Origin: Nocardia caishijiensis NBRC 108228 | Lineage (GTDB): Bacteria > Actinomycetota > Actinomycetes > Mycobacteriales > Mycobacteriaceae | Length of the DNA: 64,000 nucleotides | Direction: 5' to 3' | Assembly (NCBI RefSeq): GCF_001612825.1 | Contig: NZ_BDBE01000034.1 | Span: 1-64,000, forward strand | Part shown: positions 24,209-32,812 of the stretch, in pieces | Position numbering within the stretch: position 1 is the first letter of the stretch | Layout of the letters: each line of letters begins with the position of its first letter | Notes under the pieces: generated by a model | The model's input: only the letters and a program-made list of their open reading frames with translations | Database searches by the model: none | Told to the model about the DNA's origin: nothing | Program-made: the position numbers and the translations under genes

Positions 24209-24919
24209 ATGACAGCACGTTCTCTTCGTCGATTCGTGTCTGCAGTGTTCCTGGCAGCCGCGATTCCAGTGGTATCGCCCATCCAGTCCGCGTACGCGGC
24301 GCCGTGTTCCGATGTGGAAGTGGTGTTCGCGCGGGGGACCTCGGAGCCGGGTGGGGTGGTCGGGGTGACCGGGATTTCCTTTGTCGAGGCGCTACGGGCG
24401 AATGCCGGTGGGCGGTCGGTGGGGGTTTATGGGGTCGACTATCCGGCGAGTAGTGATTTCGCGGATCGGCTCGGCTTCGCGCAGTCCGTGGTGCGCGGGA
24501 TCGACGACGCGCAGCGGCGGGTGGAGTTCGTCGCGGCGAATTGTCCTGGCACGCGGATCGTGCTCGGCGGGTATTCGCAGGGTGCGGCGCTGGCCGGGTT
24601 CGCGACGGGTGCCGGTGTGCCCGAGGGGGTTCCGCCGGAATACGAGCAGTACCTGCCCGAGCCGATGCGGGCCGAGGTGGCCGAGCACGTCGCCGCCGTC
24701 GTCCTTTTCGGCAAACCCTCCGAACGGTTCCTGCGCGACGCCGCCGCTCCCGCACTGTCGATCGGCGCGTCCTACCGGAACAAGACCATCGACCTGTGCG
24801 TCGACGGCGACAACATCTGCGACGGCTCCCCGCTCGCCTATCCCAATGCCCTGCACACCCTCTACAGCGTCAACGGAATGACCGTCACCGCGGCGCGATT
24901 CGCGGCACAACGGTTCTGA
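24209..24919 (+). CDS. secreted cutinase-family esterase
   Basis: A 236-residue serine esterase. A signal peptide ends at AYA-AP (about residue 30). C33 and C112 should form a disulfide; the nucleophile S123 sits in GGYSQGAA; DLCVDGDNICDG carries the catalytic Asp and NALHTLYS the His. Cutinases of mycolate bacteria hydrolyse esters or phospholipids. TAGTCT is 7 nt before the ATG, pointing to a leaderless message. A strong terminator follows. Confidence 0.93.
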   Translation: MTARSLRRFVSAVFLAAAIPVVSPIQSAYAAPCSDVEVVFARGTSEPGGVVGVTGISFVEALRANAGGRSVGVYGVDYPASSDFADRLGFAQSVVRGIDDAQRRVEFVAANCPGTRIVLGGYSQGAALAGFATGAGVPEGVPPEYEQYLPEPMRAEVAEHVAAVVLFGKPSERFLRDAAAPALSIGASYRNKTIDLCVDGDNICDGSPLAYPNALHTLYSVNGMTVTAARFAAQRF

Positions 24920-24927
24920 GAACAGCG

Positions 24928-24960
24928 AAAAGGCCGGTTGCGTAGCGCAACCGGCCTTTT
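24928..24960. terminator. bidirectional terminator after the cutinase and acyl-CoA synthetase genes
   Basis: A perfect 15-bp stem, AAAAGGCCGGTTGCG (24928-24942) with CGCAACCGGCCTTTT (24946-24960), and a TAG loop. The A-run and T-run make it an intrinsic terminator for both converging genes. Confidence 0.92.
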
Positions 24961-24974
24961 CAGCTCAGCGTAGG

Positions 24975-26768
24975 TCAGCTGTAGATCTTGTCGACCTCAC
25001 CGGCGTACTGCTTCATGACGACGGCGCGCTTGAGCGACATCTTCGGGGTGAGCTCACCCGTCTCCTGGGTCCAGTCGACCGGGAGGATACGGATCTTCTT
25101 GATGGCCTCGGCCTTGGAGACCTTCTTGTTGGTCTCGTCGACGGCGGCCTGGATCTCGGCGACCAGCGCCTCGTTCTCGATCAGCTTCTCGATCGCGGTA
25201 TCGGCGGCGACGCCGTTGCGGTCCTTCCAGCCCGGCAGGGCCTCGGGATCGAGGGTGATCAGGGCACCGATGAACGGCTGACCGTCACCGACAACCATCA
25301 CCTGGCTGATCAGCGGGTGCGCGCGCAGGGAGTCCTCGAGCACGGCGGGGGAGACGTTCTTGCCGCCCGCGGTGACCAGGATTTCCTTCTTGCGGCCCGT
25401 GATGGTGATGAAGCCGTCGGCGTCGATGGCACCGAGGTCACCGGTCTTGAACCAGCCGTCCTCGAACGCCTCGGCGGTGGCTTCCTCGTTCTTCCAGTAC
25501 CCACCGAACACGACCGAGCCCTTGAGCAGCAGCTCGCCGTCCTCGGCGATCTTGGCGGCGTGGCCCTGGATCGGGCGACCGACCGAACCGACCCGGATGT
25601 GGGTCGGGGTGTTCACGCTGAACGCGGCGGTGGTCTCGGTCAGGCCGTAGCCCTCGTAGATGGTGACGCCGACGCCACGGAAGAAGTGGCCCAGGCGCGC
25701 GCCCAGGGGGCCACCACCGGACACGGCGGCCAGGCACTGCCCACCGAGGGCGGCGCGCAGCTTGCTGTAGACCAGCTTGTCGAAGACGAAGTGCTTGAGC
25801 TTGAGCAGCAGGTCGGGGCCGCCCTTCTCGAGCGCCTCGCTGTAGGCGATGGCGGTCTCGGCGGCAGCGTCGAAGATCTTGCCCTTGCCGCCGTCGTGCG
25901 CCTTCTGCTTGGCCGAGTTGTAGACCTTCTCGAACACGCGGGGCACCGAGAGGATGAAGTCCGGCTTGAACTCGCCGAACTGCTCGACCAGCGTCGTCCA
26001 GTCCGAGGAGTGGCGGATGGTCACCTTGGAATCGAAGGCGATCAGCGCGACCGCGCGGGCGAACACGTGCGCCAGCGGCAGGAACAGCAGGGTCTTCTGG
26101 CCCTCGGCGACGAACGCGCTGAGCTCGATGCCACCCGAGCGCGACTCGGCCCACAGGTTGGCGTGGGTGAGCTGCACGCCCTTGGGCTTGCCGGTGGTGC
26201 CCGAGGTGTAGATCAGGGTGGCGGGCGAGGCCGCGCCGACCTGCTTGCGGCGTTCGTGCACCACGGCGTCGTCGAGGTCCGCGCCACGCTCGAGGAGAGT
26301 GTCGACGGCGCCCTTGTCGATCTGCAGGGTCTCGGCCAGCGCGGGCAGCGAGGCGGCGTCGATCTCGTCGATGGTCGCCTTGTGCTTGTCGTTCTCGACG
26401 ACCAGCAGCTTGGTCTCGGAATCCTGCAGGATCCACTTGGCCTGCTCGGCGGCCGAGCTGTCGTAGATCGCGACGGTGACGCCACCGGCGGCCCAGATCG
26501 CGAAGTCGAGCAGCGTCCACTCGTATCGCGTGGCCGCCATGATCGCGACCCGGTCGCCCAGTTCGACGCCGGAGGCGATCAGGCCCTTGGCGACGCCGGT
26601 GACGGCTTTCGCGAATTGCGCCGCCGTGACGTCATTCCAGCCGCCGCTGCCGTTCGGAACGTTGAACAACACCGCGTTCGGCGTCTCCTCGCCGAAGCGG
26701 AAGACGTTGTCGGAATTGTTCGCATCGTCCGGGATGGTGTAGGAAGCCGGAACTTCGAACTCTCGCAT
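24975..26768 (-). CDS. long-chain fatty-acid-CoA ligase (FadD15-like)
   Basis: A 597-residue adenylate-forming enzyme activating long-chain fatty acids to acyl-CoA. Motifs are complete: YTSGTTGKPKGV, YEGYGLTETT, WFKTGDLGAIDADG, GRKKEILVTAGGKNVSP and a C-terminal lysine in MSLKR. Length and sequence type match M. tuberculosis FadD15. The ATG at 26768 follows GGAAGGG. It is the last gene of the minus-strand run that begins with the monooxygenase, separated from the esterase by 92 nt, so it may have its own promoter. Confidence 0.93.
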   Translation of the reverse strand: MREFEVPASYTIPDDANNSDNVFRFGEETPNAVLFNVPNGSGGWNDVTAAQFAKAVTGVAKGLIASGVELGDRVAIMAATRYEWTLLDFAIWAAGGVTVAIYDSSAAEQAKWILQDSETKLLVVENDKHKATIDEIDAASLPALAETLQIDKGAVDTLLERGADLDDAVVHERRKQVGAASPATLIYTSGTTGKPKGVQLTHANLWAESRSGGIELSAFVAEGQKTLLFLPLAHVFARAVALIAFDSKVTIRHSSDWTTLVEQFGEFKPDFILSVPRVFEKVYNSAKQKAHDGGKGKIFDAAAETAIAYSEALEKGGPDLLLKLKHFVFDKLVYSKLRAALGGQCLAAVSGGGPLGARLGHFFRGVGVTIYEGYGLTETTAAFSVNTPTHIRVGSVGRPIQGHAAKIAEDGELLLKGSVVFGGYWKNEEATAEAFEDGWFKTGDLGAIDADGFITITGRKKEILVTAGGKNVSPAVLEDSLRAHPLISQVMVVGDGQPFIGALITLDPEALPGWKDRNGVAADTAIEKLIENEALVAEIQAAVDETNKKVSKAEAIKKIRILPVDWTQETGELTPKMSLKRAVVMKQYAGEVDKIYS

Positions 26769-26860
26769 CAGTGCCCTTCCAGTGGGTTCTACTCGCCAGT
26801 AATCTACGACACGTTCGGCCAGGTTGCGATATCGCCGCCCGAAATGCCCTTCACCTGGCT

Positions 26861-27814
26861 TTATCGTAAGTCGTCAATCGATACGGGCTGGATCGCCTCC
26901 CGCAGGAAGTCCGCGAGTTCGCGCAGCGCCAGCGCGGCCTCGGCGACCAGCGCGGCCTGCAGTTGCGCGACGTGCCACAGGCCGCGCGTCTCGGTGAAAC
27001 GGACGTGCACACCCGCTCCACGCAGGGCCGAGACGAGCGTGCGGCACTGGTCGTGCAGCAGTTCGCTCACATCGACCTGCACATAGGTGGGTGGCAGGCC
27101 GATCAGGTTGCCCGACAGCGGGGCGTAACCCGCTGTGGTGGCGTCGCCGTCGCCCAGGTAGTGGGCGGCGCACAGGCGCGACCACGCCCGGTTGATCACC
27201 AGGTCGCGGTCGCGGCTCGGCGGGTCGGTCGGGTCGACCCACGGCGCGATGAGCCCGAGCGCGGCCGGGGTCATCTTGTGGCGTTCGAGCAGACGCTGAG
27301 CGAGCGCGAGCGCGAGCCCACCGCCTGCCGAATCACCGGCGAGACAGATCTGATCCGGCCGGTAGCCGACGTTGTTCACCAGATCGAGGAAGGCGGCCTC
27401 GGCGTCGTCGAGACCGGCCGGGAACGGGTGCTCGGGCGCCAGCCGGTAGTCCAGCGAGTACACCGCGCAGCAACTCTCCAGCGCCAGCCGGGCGACCAGG
27501 GAGCGGTGGGTGGCCAGCGAACCGACCACGTAACCACCACCGTGCAGGTAGAGGATCGCGCCCGCCGCGCGCTCCGGCGGGACGGCCCGGGTACGCGAAC
27601 CCGGGATCGCGATCTCGGCGATCACCCGCTCGGCGGGTCGCCCGCCCAGCTGCAACCCCTGCACGACGGCGCCGTCGGGCATGAACTGCAGCCGGGAGGA
27701 CACGTCGAGCAGGGCGCGCTGCACGGCGACGGGCAGGCGCGCGTGCAGCGTCACCCGGAACACCGGATCGAGCACCGCGCGAACCACCGGCAACGGAATC
27801 TTGAACTCGCGCAT
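26861..27814 (-). CDS. HSL-family alpha/beta hydrolase (LipR-like esterase)
   Basis: A 317-residue esterase of the hormone-sensitive lipase family. The oxyanion-hole motif HGGG is at 91-94, the nucleophile S162 in GDSAGGG, and the catalytic Asp and His follow in DVSELLHDQ and ETRGLWHV. The ATG follows AGGAAACG. It is 26 nt downstream of the SDR gene and part of the monooxygenase operon, an arrangement like mymA-lipR-sadH of M. tuberculosis (order of lipase and SDR exchanged). Confidence 0.92.
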   Translation of the reverse strand: MREFKIPLPVVRAVLDPVFRVTLHARLPVAVQRALLDVSSRLQFMPDGAVVQGLQLGGRPAERVIAEIAIPGSRTRAVPPERAAGAILYLHGGGYVVGSLATHRSLVARLALESCCAVYSLDYRLAPEHPFPAGLDDAEAAFLDLVNNVGYRPDQICLAGDSAGGGLALALAQRLLERHKMTPAALGLIAPWVDPTDPPSRDRDLVINRAWSRLCAAHYLGDGDATTAGYAPLSGNLIGLPPTYVQVDVSELLHDQCRTLVSALRGAGVHVRFTETRGLWHVAQLQAALVAEAALALRELADFLREAIQPVSIDDLR

Positions 27815-27840
27815 GGCGTTTCCTGGATCTCGAGAGAGGG

Positions 27841-28674
27841 TCAGTGCGGCATGAAGCGGCCGTTGACAGCGGCCGAGATCCGGTTGTAGCCCGAAGCCAG
27901 GAAGCGCACGCTCACATCGAGCAGCTTGGCCTCCCAGCCGATCAGCACCCGTGCGTGACCCTTGCGCACACCCTCGGTGATGGTCTGGGCGGCCATCTCC
28001 GGGCTGTGGATCGCCAGGTACTTGTCGAACAGCGAGGCGGTGTTGGCGCCGTCGATGCCCTCGGCGTAGGTGGCGTTGCGGGCCACGGCGGTCTTGATGC
28101 CGCCGGGGTGCACGCAGGTGACCTGCACGGGCGTGTTCGAGATCTTCATCTCCTGGTACAGCGCCTCGGTGAAGCCACGCACCGCGAACTTGGCCGAGTT
28201 GTAGGCCGCCTGGCCGGGCACGGTGACCAGGCCGAACAGGCTCGACACGTTGACCACGTGGCCGTCACCGGACTCGATCAGCATCGGCAGGAACGCCTTG
28301 GTGCCGTTGACGACACCCCAGAAGTCCACGTCCATGATGCGTTCGATGTCTTTGAACTCGGTCTTCACCACGTCGCCGTGGTAGGCGATGCCCGCGTTGT
28401 TGTACACCTGGTGCACCACGCCGAAGTGCTGCTTCACCGAATCGGCGTAGACCAGGAATGCTTCGCGCTCGGCGACATTGAGCCGGTCGGACTTCACCTG
28501 CGCGCCGAGCGCCTCGCACAGCCGGACGGTCTCGGCCAGTCCCTCGGTGTCGATGTCGCTCAGTGCGAGCTTGGCGCCACGCTTGGCCAGGTTCTCGGCC
28601 AGCGCGCGCCCGATGCCGGACCCGGCACCGGTGATCACACAGACCTTGTTCGTGAAGTAAGCATCTTTGCTCAC
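27841..28674 (-). CDS. short-chain dehydrogenase/reductase
   Basis: A 277-residue classical SDR. The NAD(P) motif TGAGSGIG is at 15-22, NNAG at 92-95, and the catalytic Y158-x3-K162 follows S144/S145. It would interconvert an alcohol and ketone in the pathway of the coupled monooxygenase. Its GTG at 28674 overlaps the stop of the monooxygenase gene (GTGA), which decides between this and a longer frame. It is the size of Rv1245c, which lies between lpqZ and relBE-kgd in M. tuberculosis as I recall. Confidence 0.93.
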   Translation of the reverse strand: MSKDAYFTNKVCVITGAGSGIGRALAENLAKRGAKLALSDIDTEGLAETVRLCEALGAQVKSDRLNVAEREAFLVYADSVKQHFGVVHQVYNNAGIAYHGDVVKTEFKDIERIMDVDFWGVVNGTKAFLPMLIESGDGHVVNVSSLFGLVTVPGQAAYNSAKFAVRGFTEALYQEMKISNTPVQVTCVHPGGIKTAVARNATYAEGIDGANTASLFDKYLAIHSPEMAAQTITEGVRKGHARVLIGWEAKLLDVSVRFLASGYNRISAAVNGRFMPH

Positions 28675-30224
28675 TGTGCTGCCACCACTTTCAGATCGGC
28701 GCCGGAGGCGTGCGAGGTTGTCGTATTGTAGGCGGATACGTCGAAATGCTTTGTGATCCTGCGGAATTCGAACGTGAAGTCCGGCCACAGGGTGGTGTTG
28801 TTGCCGTGCTTGTCCAGGTACCAGCTGGCGCAGCCGCCGGTATTCCAGACCGTCTTGGCGAGCTTGTCCTGCAGACCGGTGTTGTACTCGCGCTGAACAT
28901 CCTCGCGCACCTCGACAGTTTGCAGACCGAGGGTGTCGATGGTGGCCAAGGCATCGCTGACGTAGTTGATCTGCGATTCGATCATGTACACCATCGAGGT
29001 GTGTCCCAGGCCGACGTTCGGGCCGACCAGGAAGAACATGTTCGGGAAGTTGGCGATCGACGACCCCTTGTAGGCCTGCTGGCCGACCTCGTCGAACACC
29101 TCCGACAGGGTGCGCCCGTCGCGGCCGACGATGTTGTTGTAGGTCGGCGAGTCGGTGACGTGGAAGCCGGTGGCCACGATCAGGGCGTCGATCTCGCGCT
29201 CGGTGCCGTCCTCGGTGACGATCGAGCCCGGCTTCACCTCGGCGATGCCGTCGGTGATCACGTCGACGTTGTCGCGGTCGAGGGCGGGGTAGTACTCGTT
29301 CGAGATCAGCATGCGCTTGCAGCCGATCCGGTAGTTCGGGGTGACCTTCTTACGCAGTTCTGGGTCACGGATCTCGAACTGCAGCTTGGCCCGCGACAGC
29401 GCCTCGAAGCCCTTCATCAGCACCGGGAACCTGGTCAGGCCGACCACCTGGGTCTCGCGCGCGGCGTAGATCGCGGCGCGGCTCAGGCGCTGCACGCCCG
29501 GAATGTGCTTGAACGCCAGGCGCTCGGGCAGCAGGTAGGGGCGGTCCATGCGCGGCAGCAGCCAGGGGGCGGTGCGCTGGTAGACGTCGAGCGAGGCGAC
29601 CTTGCTCGCGATGGCGGGCACGATCTGGATCGCCGAGGCGCCGGTGCCGATGACCGCGACGCGCTTACCGGTGAGGTCGGCGTCGTGGTTCCACTGTGCG
29701 GAGTGGAAGATCTCGCCCTCGAACTCGTTGATGCCCTTGATGTCGGGCAGTGCGGGCTCGCAGAGGGCGCCGACCGCGCTGACCACGGTGTCGGCGGTGA
29801 ATTCGCCCTGGGAGGAGCTGATCTCCCAGCGGCTGGTCTCGCTGTTCCAGCGCACGCGGCGCACATCGCAGTCGAAGACGTGCCGGTCGAGCACGTCGAA
29901 ACGCTGCGCGACGCTCTTGATGTAGGCCTGGATCTCGCCCTGGCGGGAGAACGAACGCGTCCAGTCCGGGTTCAGTGCGAAGGAGTACGAGTACAGGTGC
30001 GAGGGCACGTCGCAGGCGGCGCCCGGGTAGGTGTTGTCCCGCCAGGTGCCACCGACCTCGCTGCCCCGCTCGAGCACGAGGAAGTCCTCGCGGCCCTGCT
30101 GGGACAGGCGGATGGCCAGGCCGAGGCCCGCGAACCCGCTGCCGATGATGACGGTCTTCACGTGGCGGGCGCGGTTGTCGACGGCTCGGGGTTCGACAAC
30201 ATTGTCTGTAACCTTGCGACTCAT
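28671..30224 (-). CDS. flavin-dependent Baeyer-Villiger-type monooxygenase
   Basis: A 517-residue FAD/NADPH enzyme that inserts oxygen next to a ketone. It has the FAD motif IGSGFAGLG near residue 27, GTWRDNTYPGAACDVPSHLYS, the fingerprint FEGEIFHSAQWNHD (FxGxxxHxxxW-type), and the NADPH motif IGTGASAIQ. First gene of an operon with SDR, esterase and perhaps the acyl-CoA ligase. TAGTCT (plus-strand AGACTA at 30232-30237) lies 7 nt before the ATG with TTGACT 17 bp further up, so the message is leaderless and its -35 lies in the TetR operator. Confidence 0.93.
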   Translation of the reverse strand: MSRKVTDNVVEPRAVDNRARHVKTVIIGSGFAGLGLAIRLSQQGREDFLVLERGSEVGGTWRDNTYPGAACDVPSHLYSYSFALNPDWTRSFSRQGEIQAYIKSVAQRFDVLDRHVFDCDVRRVRWNSETSRWEISSSQGEFTADTVVSAVGALCEPALPDIKGINEFEGEIFHSAQWNHDADLTGKRVAVIGTGASAIQIVPAIASKVASLDVYQRTAPWLLPRMDRPYLLPERLAFKHIPGVQRLSRAAIYAARETQVVGLTRFPVLMKGFEALSRAKLQFEIRDPELRKKVTPNYRIGCKRMLISNEYYPALDRDNVDVITDGIAEVKPGSIVTEDGTEREIDALIVATGFHVTDSPTYNNIVGRDGRTLSEVFDEVGQQAYKGSSIANFPNMFFLVGPNVGLGHTSMVYMIESQINYVSDALATIDTLGLQTVEVREDVQREYNTGLQDKLAKTVWNTGGCASWYLDKHGNNTTLWPDFTFEFRRITKHFDVSAYNTTTSHASGADLKVVAAQ

Positions 30225-30231
30225 GTAATGC

Positions 30232-30295
30232 AGACTACGTCGCTATTGAGTCGGAGTCAACAGCTTGTTGAGCATCATTCAATAGTGGCTAGGAT
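30232..30295. promoter_or_regulatory. divergent promoters with a shared TetR operator
   Basis: The palindrome TCAACA-GCT-TGTTGA (30257-30271) is centred between the two genes. The minus-strand promoter has -35 TTGACT (complement of 30255-30260), a 17-bp spacer and -10 TAGTCT (30232-30237). The plus-strand promoter has -35 TTGAGC (30268-30273), 16 bp and -10 TAGGAT (30290-30295). The palindrome therefore covers both -35 boxes. Outer arms CTATTGA (30243-30249) and TCAATAG (30279-30285) form a second inverted repeat around it. Confidence 0.75.
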
Positions 30296-30302
30296 GGTCG
30301 GT

Positions 30303-30929
30303 GTGAGTACCAGAAGTTCGGGAGCGACCAAGCGTGTCCGGCTCGGGCCGGAGGAGCGGCGGCTACAGCTGATCCACCTCGGTGCCGAGATGCTGGCCGA
30401 TCGGCCGCTCGAGGACATCTCGGTGGACGACATCGCCAAACAGGCGGGCATCTCGCGGGGTCTACTGTTCCATTACTTCGCCTCCAAGCAGGAGTTTCAC
30501 GAGGCGATCGCGCGGCATGTGAGCACCGAGTTCTACGCCGCCGTGATGCCCGACCGCGAGTTGTCGCTGTTCGACATGCTGCGCGATTCGATCGAACGGT
30601 TCGTCGACTACGCCATCGGCCATTCCGCGGCCTACCACTCCGTCCTACGTGGTCCGGCCAGCCGCACCCCGGACATGACCGACTACGTCAACCAGACGCG
30701 GGGCGCCATCGCCGATCTCATCGTCGGCGAGCTGCCGCTGCCCCCAGACGACCCGGACCTGGCTCGCCTCACCCTCGCCATTCGCGGCTGGATCGCGTTC
30801 GTGGAGGAGACGATTCTGACCTGGATGGTCGAAAAGCCCATCAGCCGTGCGGCGTTGGTCGATCTGCTGGTCGAATCGCTACCAGCGCTCGCGCTCAGTC
30901 CCGCGTTGATCTCCGCGTTACGGGACTGA
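30303..30929 (+). CDS. TetR-family repressor of the monooxygenase operon
   Basis: A 208-residue TetR regulator. The helix-turn-helix is clear (EDISVDDIAKQAGISRGLLFHYFASKQEFHEAI, about residues 38-70) followed by a helical ligand domain ending in WMVEKPISRAALVDLLVE. The GTG at 30303 is chosen because TAGGAT lies 7 nt before it, indicating a leaderless start; ATG 30294 would overlap that box. It is divergent from the monooxygenase and should bind the intervening palindrome, released by a lipid or ketone ligand. Its stop is 3 nt from the convergent XRE gene. Confidence 0.92.
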   Translation: MSTRSSGATKRVRLGPEERRLQLIHLGAEMLADRPLEDISVDDIAKQAGISRGLLFHYFASKQEFHEAIARHVSTEFYAAVMPDRELSLFDMLRDSIERFVDYAIGHSAAYHSVLRGPASRTPDMTDYVNQTRGAIADLIVGELPLPPDDPDLARLTLAIRGWIAFVEETILTWMVEKPISRAALVDLLVESLPALALSPALISALRD

Positions 30930-30932
30930 GCG

Positions 30933-31523
30933 TCAACCGTTTTCGCGCGGTTTGGCGCGGAAGTGGGCGCGTTCACCCTGCTTGCCGAACAGGCTGAGGA
31001 ATTCGACCGGCTGGTCGTCGGCCGCGCCGAACCAGTGCGGGACATGGGTGTCGAATTCGGCTGCCTCACCGGGGGTGAGCACGATATCGTGGTCGCCGAG
31101 GATCAGGCGCAGTCGGCCGTTGAGCACGTAGAGCCACTCGTAGCCCTCGTGTGTTTGTGGGGTGTCCGGGCGGTCCCGGGCGCCCGGGGGGATGACGATC
31201 TTGTAGGCCTGGATACCACCGGCGCGTTTGGTGAGCGGGAGCATCGTCATGCCGTGCCTGGTCACCGGGCGCAGGTGGATGCGTGGGTCGCCGGTGAGTG
31301 GGGCGTCGACGAGTTCGTCGAGGGTGACGCCGTGTGCCTTCGCCAGGGGGAGCAGTAGCTCCAGGGTGGGTTTGCGGTCGCCCGATTCCAGGCGCGACAG
31401 GGTACTCACCGAGATGCCGGTCTCGGTGGACAGGTCGGCCAGGGTGGTCTGGCGCTGTTTGCGCAGTGCGCGCAGCCGGGGGCCGACCGAGTCGAGGGTC
31501 CGTTCGAGGTCGTCCATATCCAT
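30933..31523 (-). CDS. XRE-family regulator with C-terminal cupin domain
   Basis: A 196-residue regulator. Residues 13-70 form the HTH (LRALRKQRQTTLADLSTETGISVSTLSRLESGDRKPTLELLLPLA split over two helices), and 105-180 a cupin barrel (HEGYEWLYVLNGRLRLILG, LTPGEAAEFDTHVPHWFG). This architecture usually senses a small metabolite or redox state. The start ATG at 31523 or the one at 31517 are both possible. It is divergent from a FAD oxidoreductase gene with repeated TTGCCATA sites between them. Confidence 0.92.
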   Translation of the reverse strand: MDMDDLERTLDSVGPRLRALRKQRQTTLADLSTETGISVSTLSRLESGDRKPTLELLLPLAKAHGVTLDELVDAPLTGDPRIHLRPVTRHGMTMLPLTKRAGGIQAYKIVIPPGARDRPDTPQTHEGYEWLYVLNGRLRLILGDHDIVLTPGEAAEFDTHVPHWFGAADDQPVEFLSLFGKQGERAHFRAKPRENG

Positions 31524-31525
31524 CA

Positions 31526-31556
31526 GTTTGCCATAGCGGCAAACATGCTTGCCATA
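31526..31556. promoter_or_regulatory. operator of the XRE-cupin / oxidoreductase pair
   Basis: A perfect palindrome GTTTGCC-ATAGC-GGCAAAC covers 31526-31544. TTGCCATA occurs at 31528-31535 and again at 31549-31556, 21 bp apart, i.e. two helical turns on the same face. The second copy coincides with TTGCCA, a plausible -35 for the oxidoreductase gene. The site abuts the regulator's own start, so autoregulation is likely. Confidence 0.65.
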
Positions 31557-31599
31557 TTTTCGTCCGTTGGTGCACTGTGAATTCCCGAAGGAGGTCGAC

Positions 31600-32625
31600 A
31601 TGACAGAGCTGAACGAGTCCTACGACGTGGTGGTGATCGGCGGGGGTGCCGCCGGGCTGAACGGTGCGTTGATGCTGGTGCGGCAGCGGCGATCGGTGCT
31701 GGTGATCGATGCCGGTGCGCCGCGCAACGCGCCCGCCGACGGGGTGCACGGACTGCTGGGGCGGGAGGGGATGCCGCCGCTGGAGCTGGTCGCGCTCGGG
31801 CGCGAGGAGGTGCGCGGGTACGGCGGTCATGTGGTCACCGGCGAGGTGGTCGCCGTCGACCGTGTCGGCGACTCCGCAACCGGGGCGGGCCCGTCCTCCG
31901 AGGTGCCCGGAAACGATGACGCCTCCCGCGAATTCCGGGTGGAGTTGGCGGACGGCCGGGCCGTCTTCGCGCGGCGCATCCTCGTCACCACCGGGCTCGC
32001 CGACGAGTTGCCGCCGATCGCCGGGCTCCGCGAACGCTGGGGCCACGACGTGCTGCACTGCCCCTATTGCCACGGCTGGGAGGTGCGCGACCAGCGGGTC
32101 GCGATCCTGGCCACCGGGCCGATGGCCACCCATCAGGCATTGCTGTTCACCCAACTGACCGACGACATCGTGTTCCTGTCGCACACCGCCGCCCCCGGCG
32201 ACGAAGACGCGGAAAAACTGGCCGCACAAGGCATTCGCGTGATCGACGGCGAGGTGGTCGAGGTGCTCACCGACGACGGGAAGCTAAGTGGCGTGCGCCT
32301 GGCCGACGGCACCGTGATCGACCGGGACGCCGTGGTGGTCGGCCCCCGCTTCAGCACCCGCGCCACCTTCCTCGCCGACCTCGGCCTCACCCCCGAACCC
32401 CACCCGAGCGGAATGGGCGACCACATCCCCGCCGACCCCACCGGCCGCACAGCGGTGCCCGGAGTGTGGATCGCAGGTAACGCCACCGACCCGATGGCGC
32501 AGGTGGGTGCGGCGGCTGCGGCCGGGGCCATGGCGGGTGCGCAGATCAACGCGGATCTGGTGATGACGGCTACCTCGGCCGCGGTGGATCGGCTCCGGGC
32601 CTCGGAGAGCGCCGCCGTTCGCTGA
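31600..32625 (+). CDS. thioredoxin-reductase-like FAD/NAD(P) oxidoreductase
   Basis: A 341-residue flavoprotein. FAD motif VVIGGGAAGLNGAL is at 11-24; the redox motif H-CPYC-HGWE has C154 and C157, as in stand-alone bacterial thioredoxin-reductase-like proteins; the C-terminal GVWIAGNATDPMAQV closes the FAD site. The NADPH motif is weak (ILATGPMATHQAL), so the electron donor is uncertain. The ATG follows AAGGAGG by 5 nt. It is divergent from and probably controlled by the XRE-cupin protein. Confidence 0.9.
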   Translation: MTELNESYDVVVIGGGAAGLNGALMLVRQRRSVLVIDAGAPRNAPADGVHGLLGREGMPPLELVALGREEVRGYGGHVVTGEVVAVDRVGDSATGAGPSSEVPGNDDASREFRVELADGRAVFARRILVTTGLADELPPIAGLRERWGHDVLHCPYCHGWEVRDQRVAILATGPMATHQALLFTQLTDDIVFLSHTAAPGDEDAEKLAAQGIRVIDGEVVEVLTDDGKLSGVRLADGTVIDRDAVVVGPRFSTRATFLADLGLTPEPHPSGMGDHIPADPTGRTAVPGVWIAGNATDPMAQVGAAAAAGAMAGAQINADLVMTATSAAVDRLRASESAAVR

Positions 32626-32654
32626 GCTGGTGCTCGGTTGCATCGGTGAGATGA

Positions 32655-32686
32655 CGCCCCGGGCGCATGGCCCCGTGCCCGGGGCG
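32655..32686 (+). terminator. hairpin 1 after the oxidoreductase gene
   Basis: CGCCCCGGGC (32655-32664) pairs with GCCCGGGGCG (32677-32686) across a 12-nt loop. There is no T-run, so it is a strong stem but not a textbook terminator. Confidence 0.5.
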
Positions 32687-32717
32687 GGGTGCGGTCGTCG
32701 ATGCTGTCGCGAGGAGA

Positions 32718-32756
32718 GCCGACCCCGGTGCGTCGAACGGTGCGCCGGGGGTCGGC
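32718..32756. terminator. hairpin 2 after the oxidoreductase gene
   Basis: GCCGACCCC (32718-32726) pairs with GGGGTCGGC (32748-32756), with additional inner pairing. It may stop transcription from either side, as the RelE remnant and TetR gene come from the other direction. Confidence 0.45.
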
Positions 32757-32812
32757 TGTCGATAAGCCGGGTCGCTGTGTTGCCGAAGCGGGTAACCGAG
32801 GGCGGTGGGAGC

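Noticed and set aside
30294..30302. ATG at 30294 as the TetR start
   Set aside because: It lies within the TAGGAT -10 box and has no ribosome site; the GTG at 30303 has the leaderless spacing seen elsewhere.
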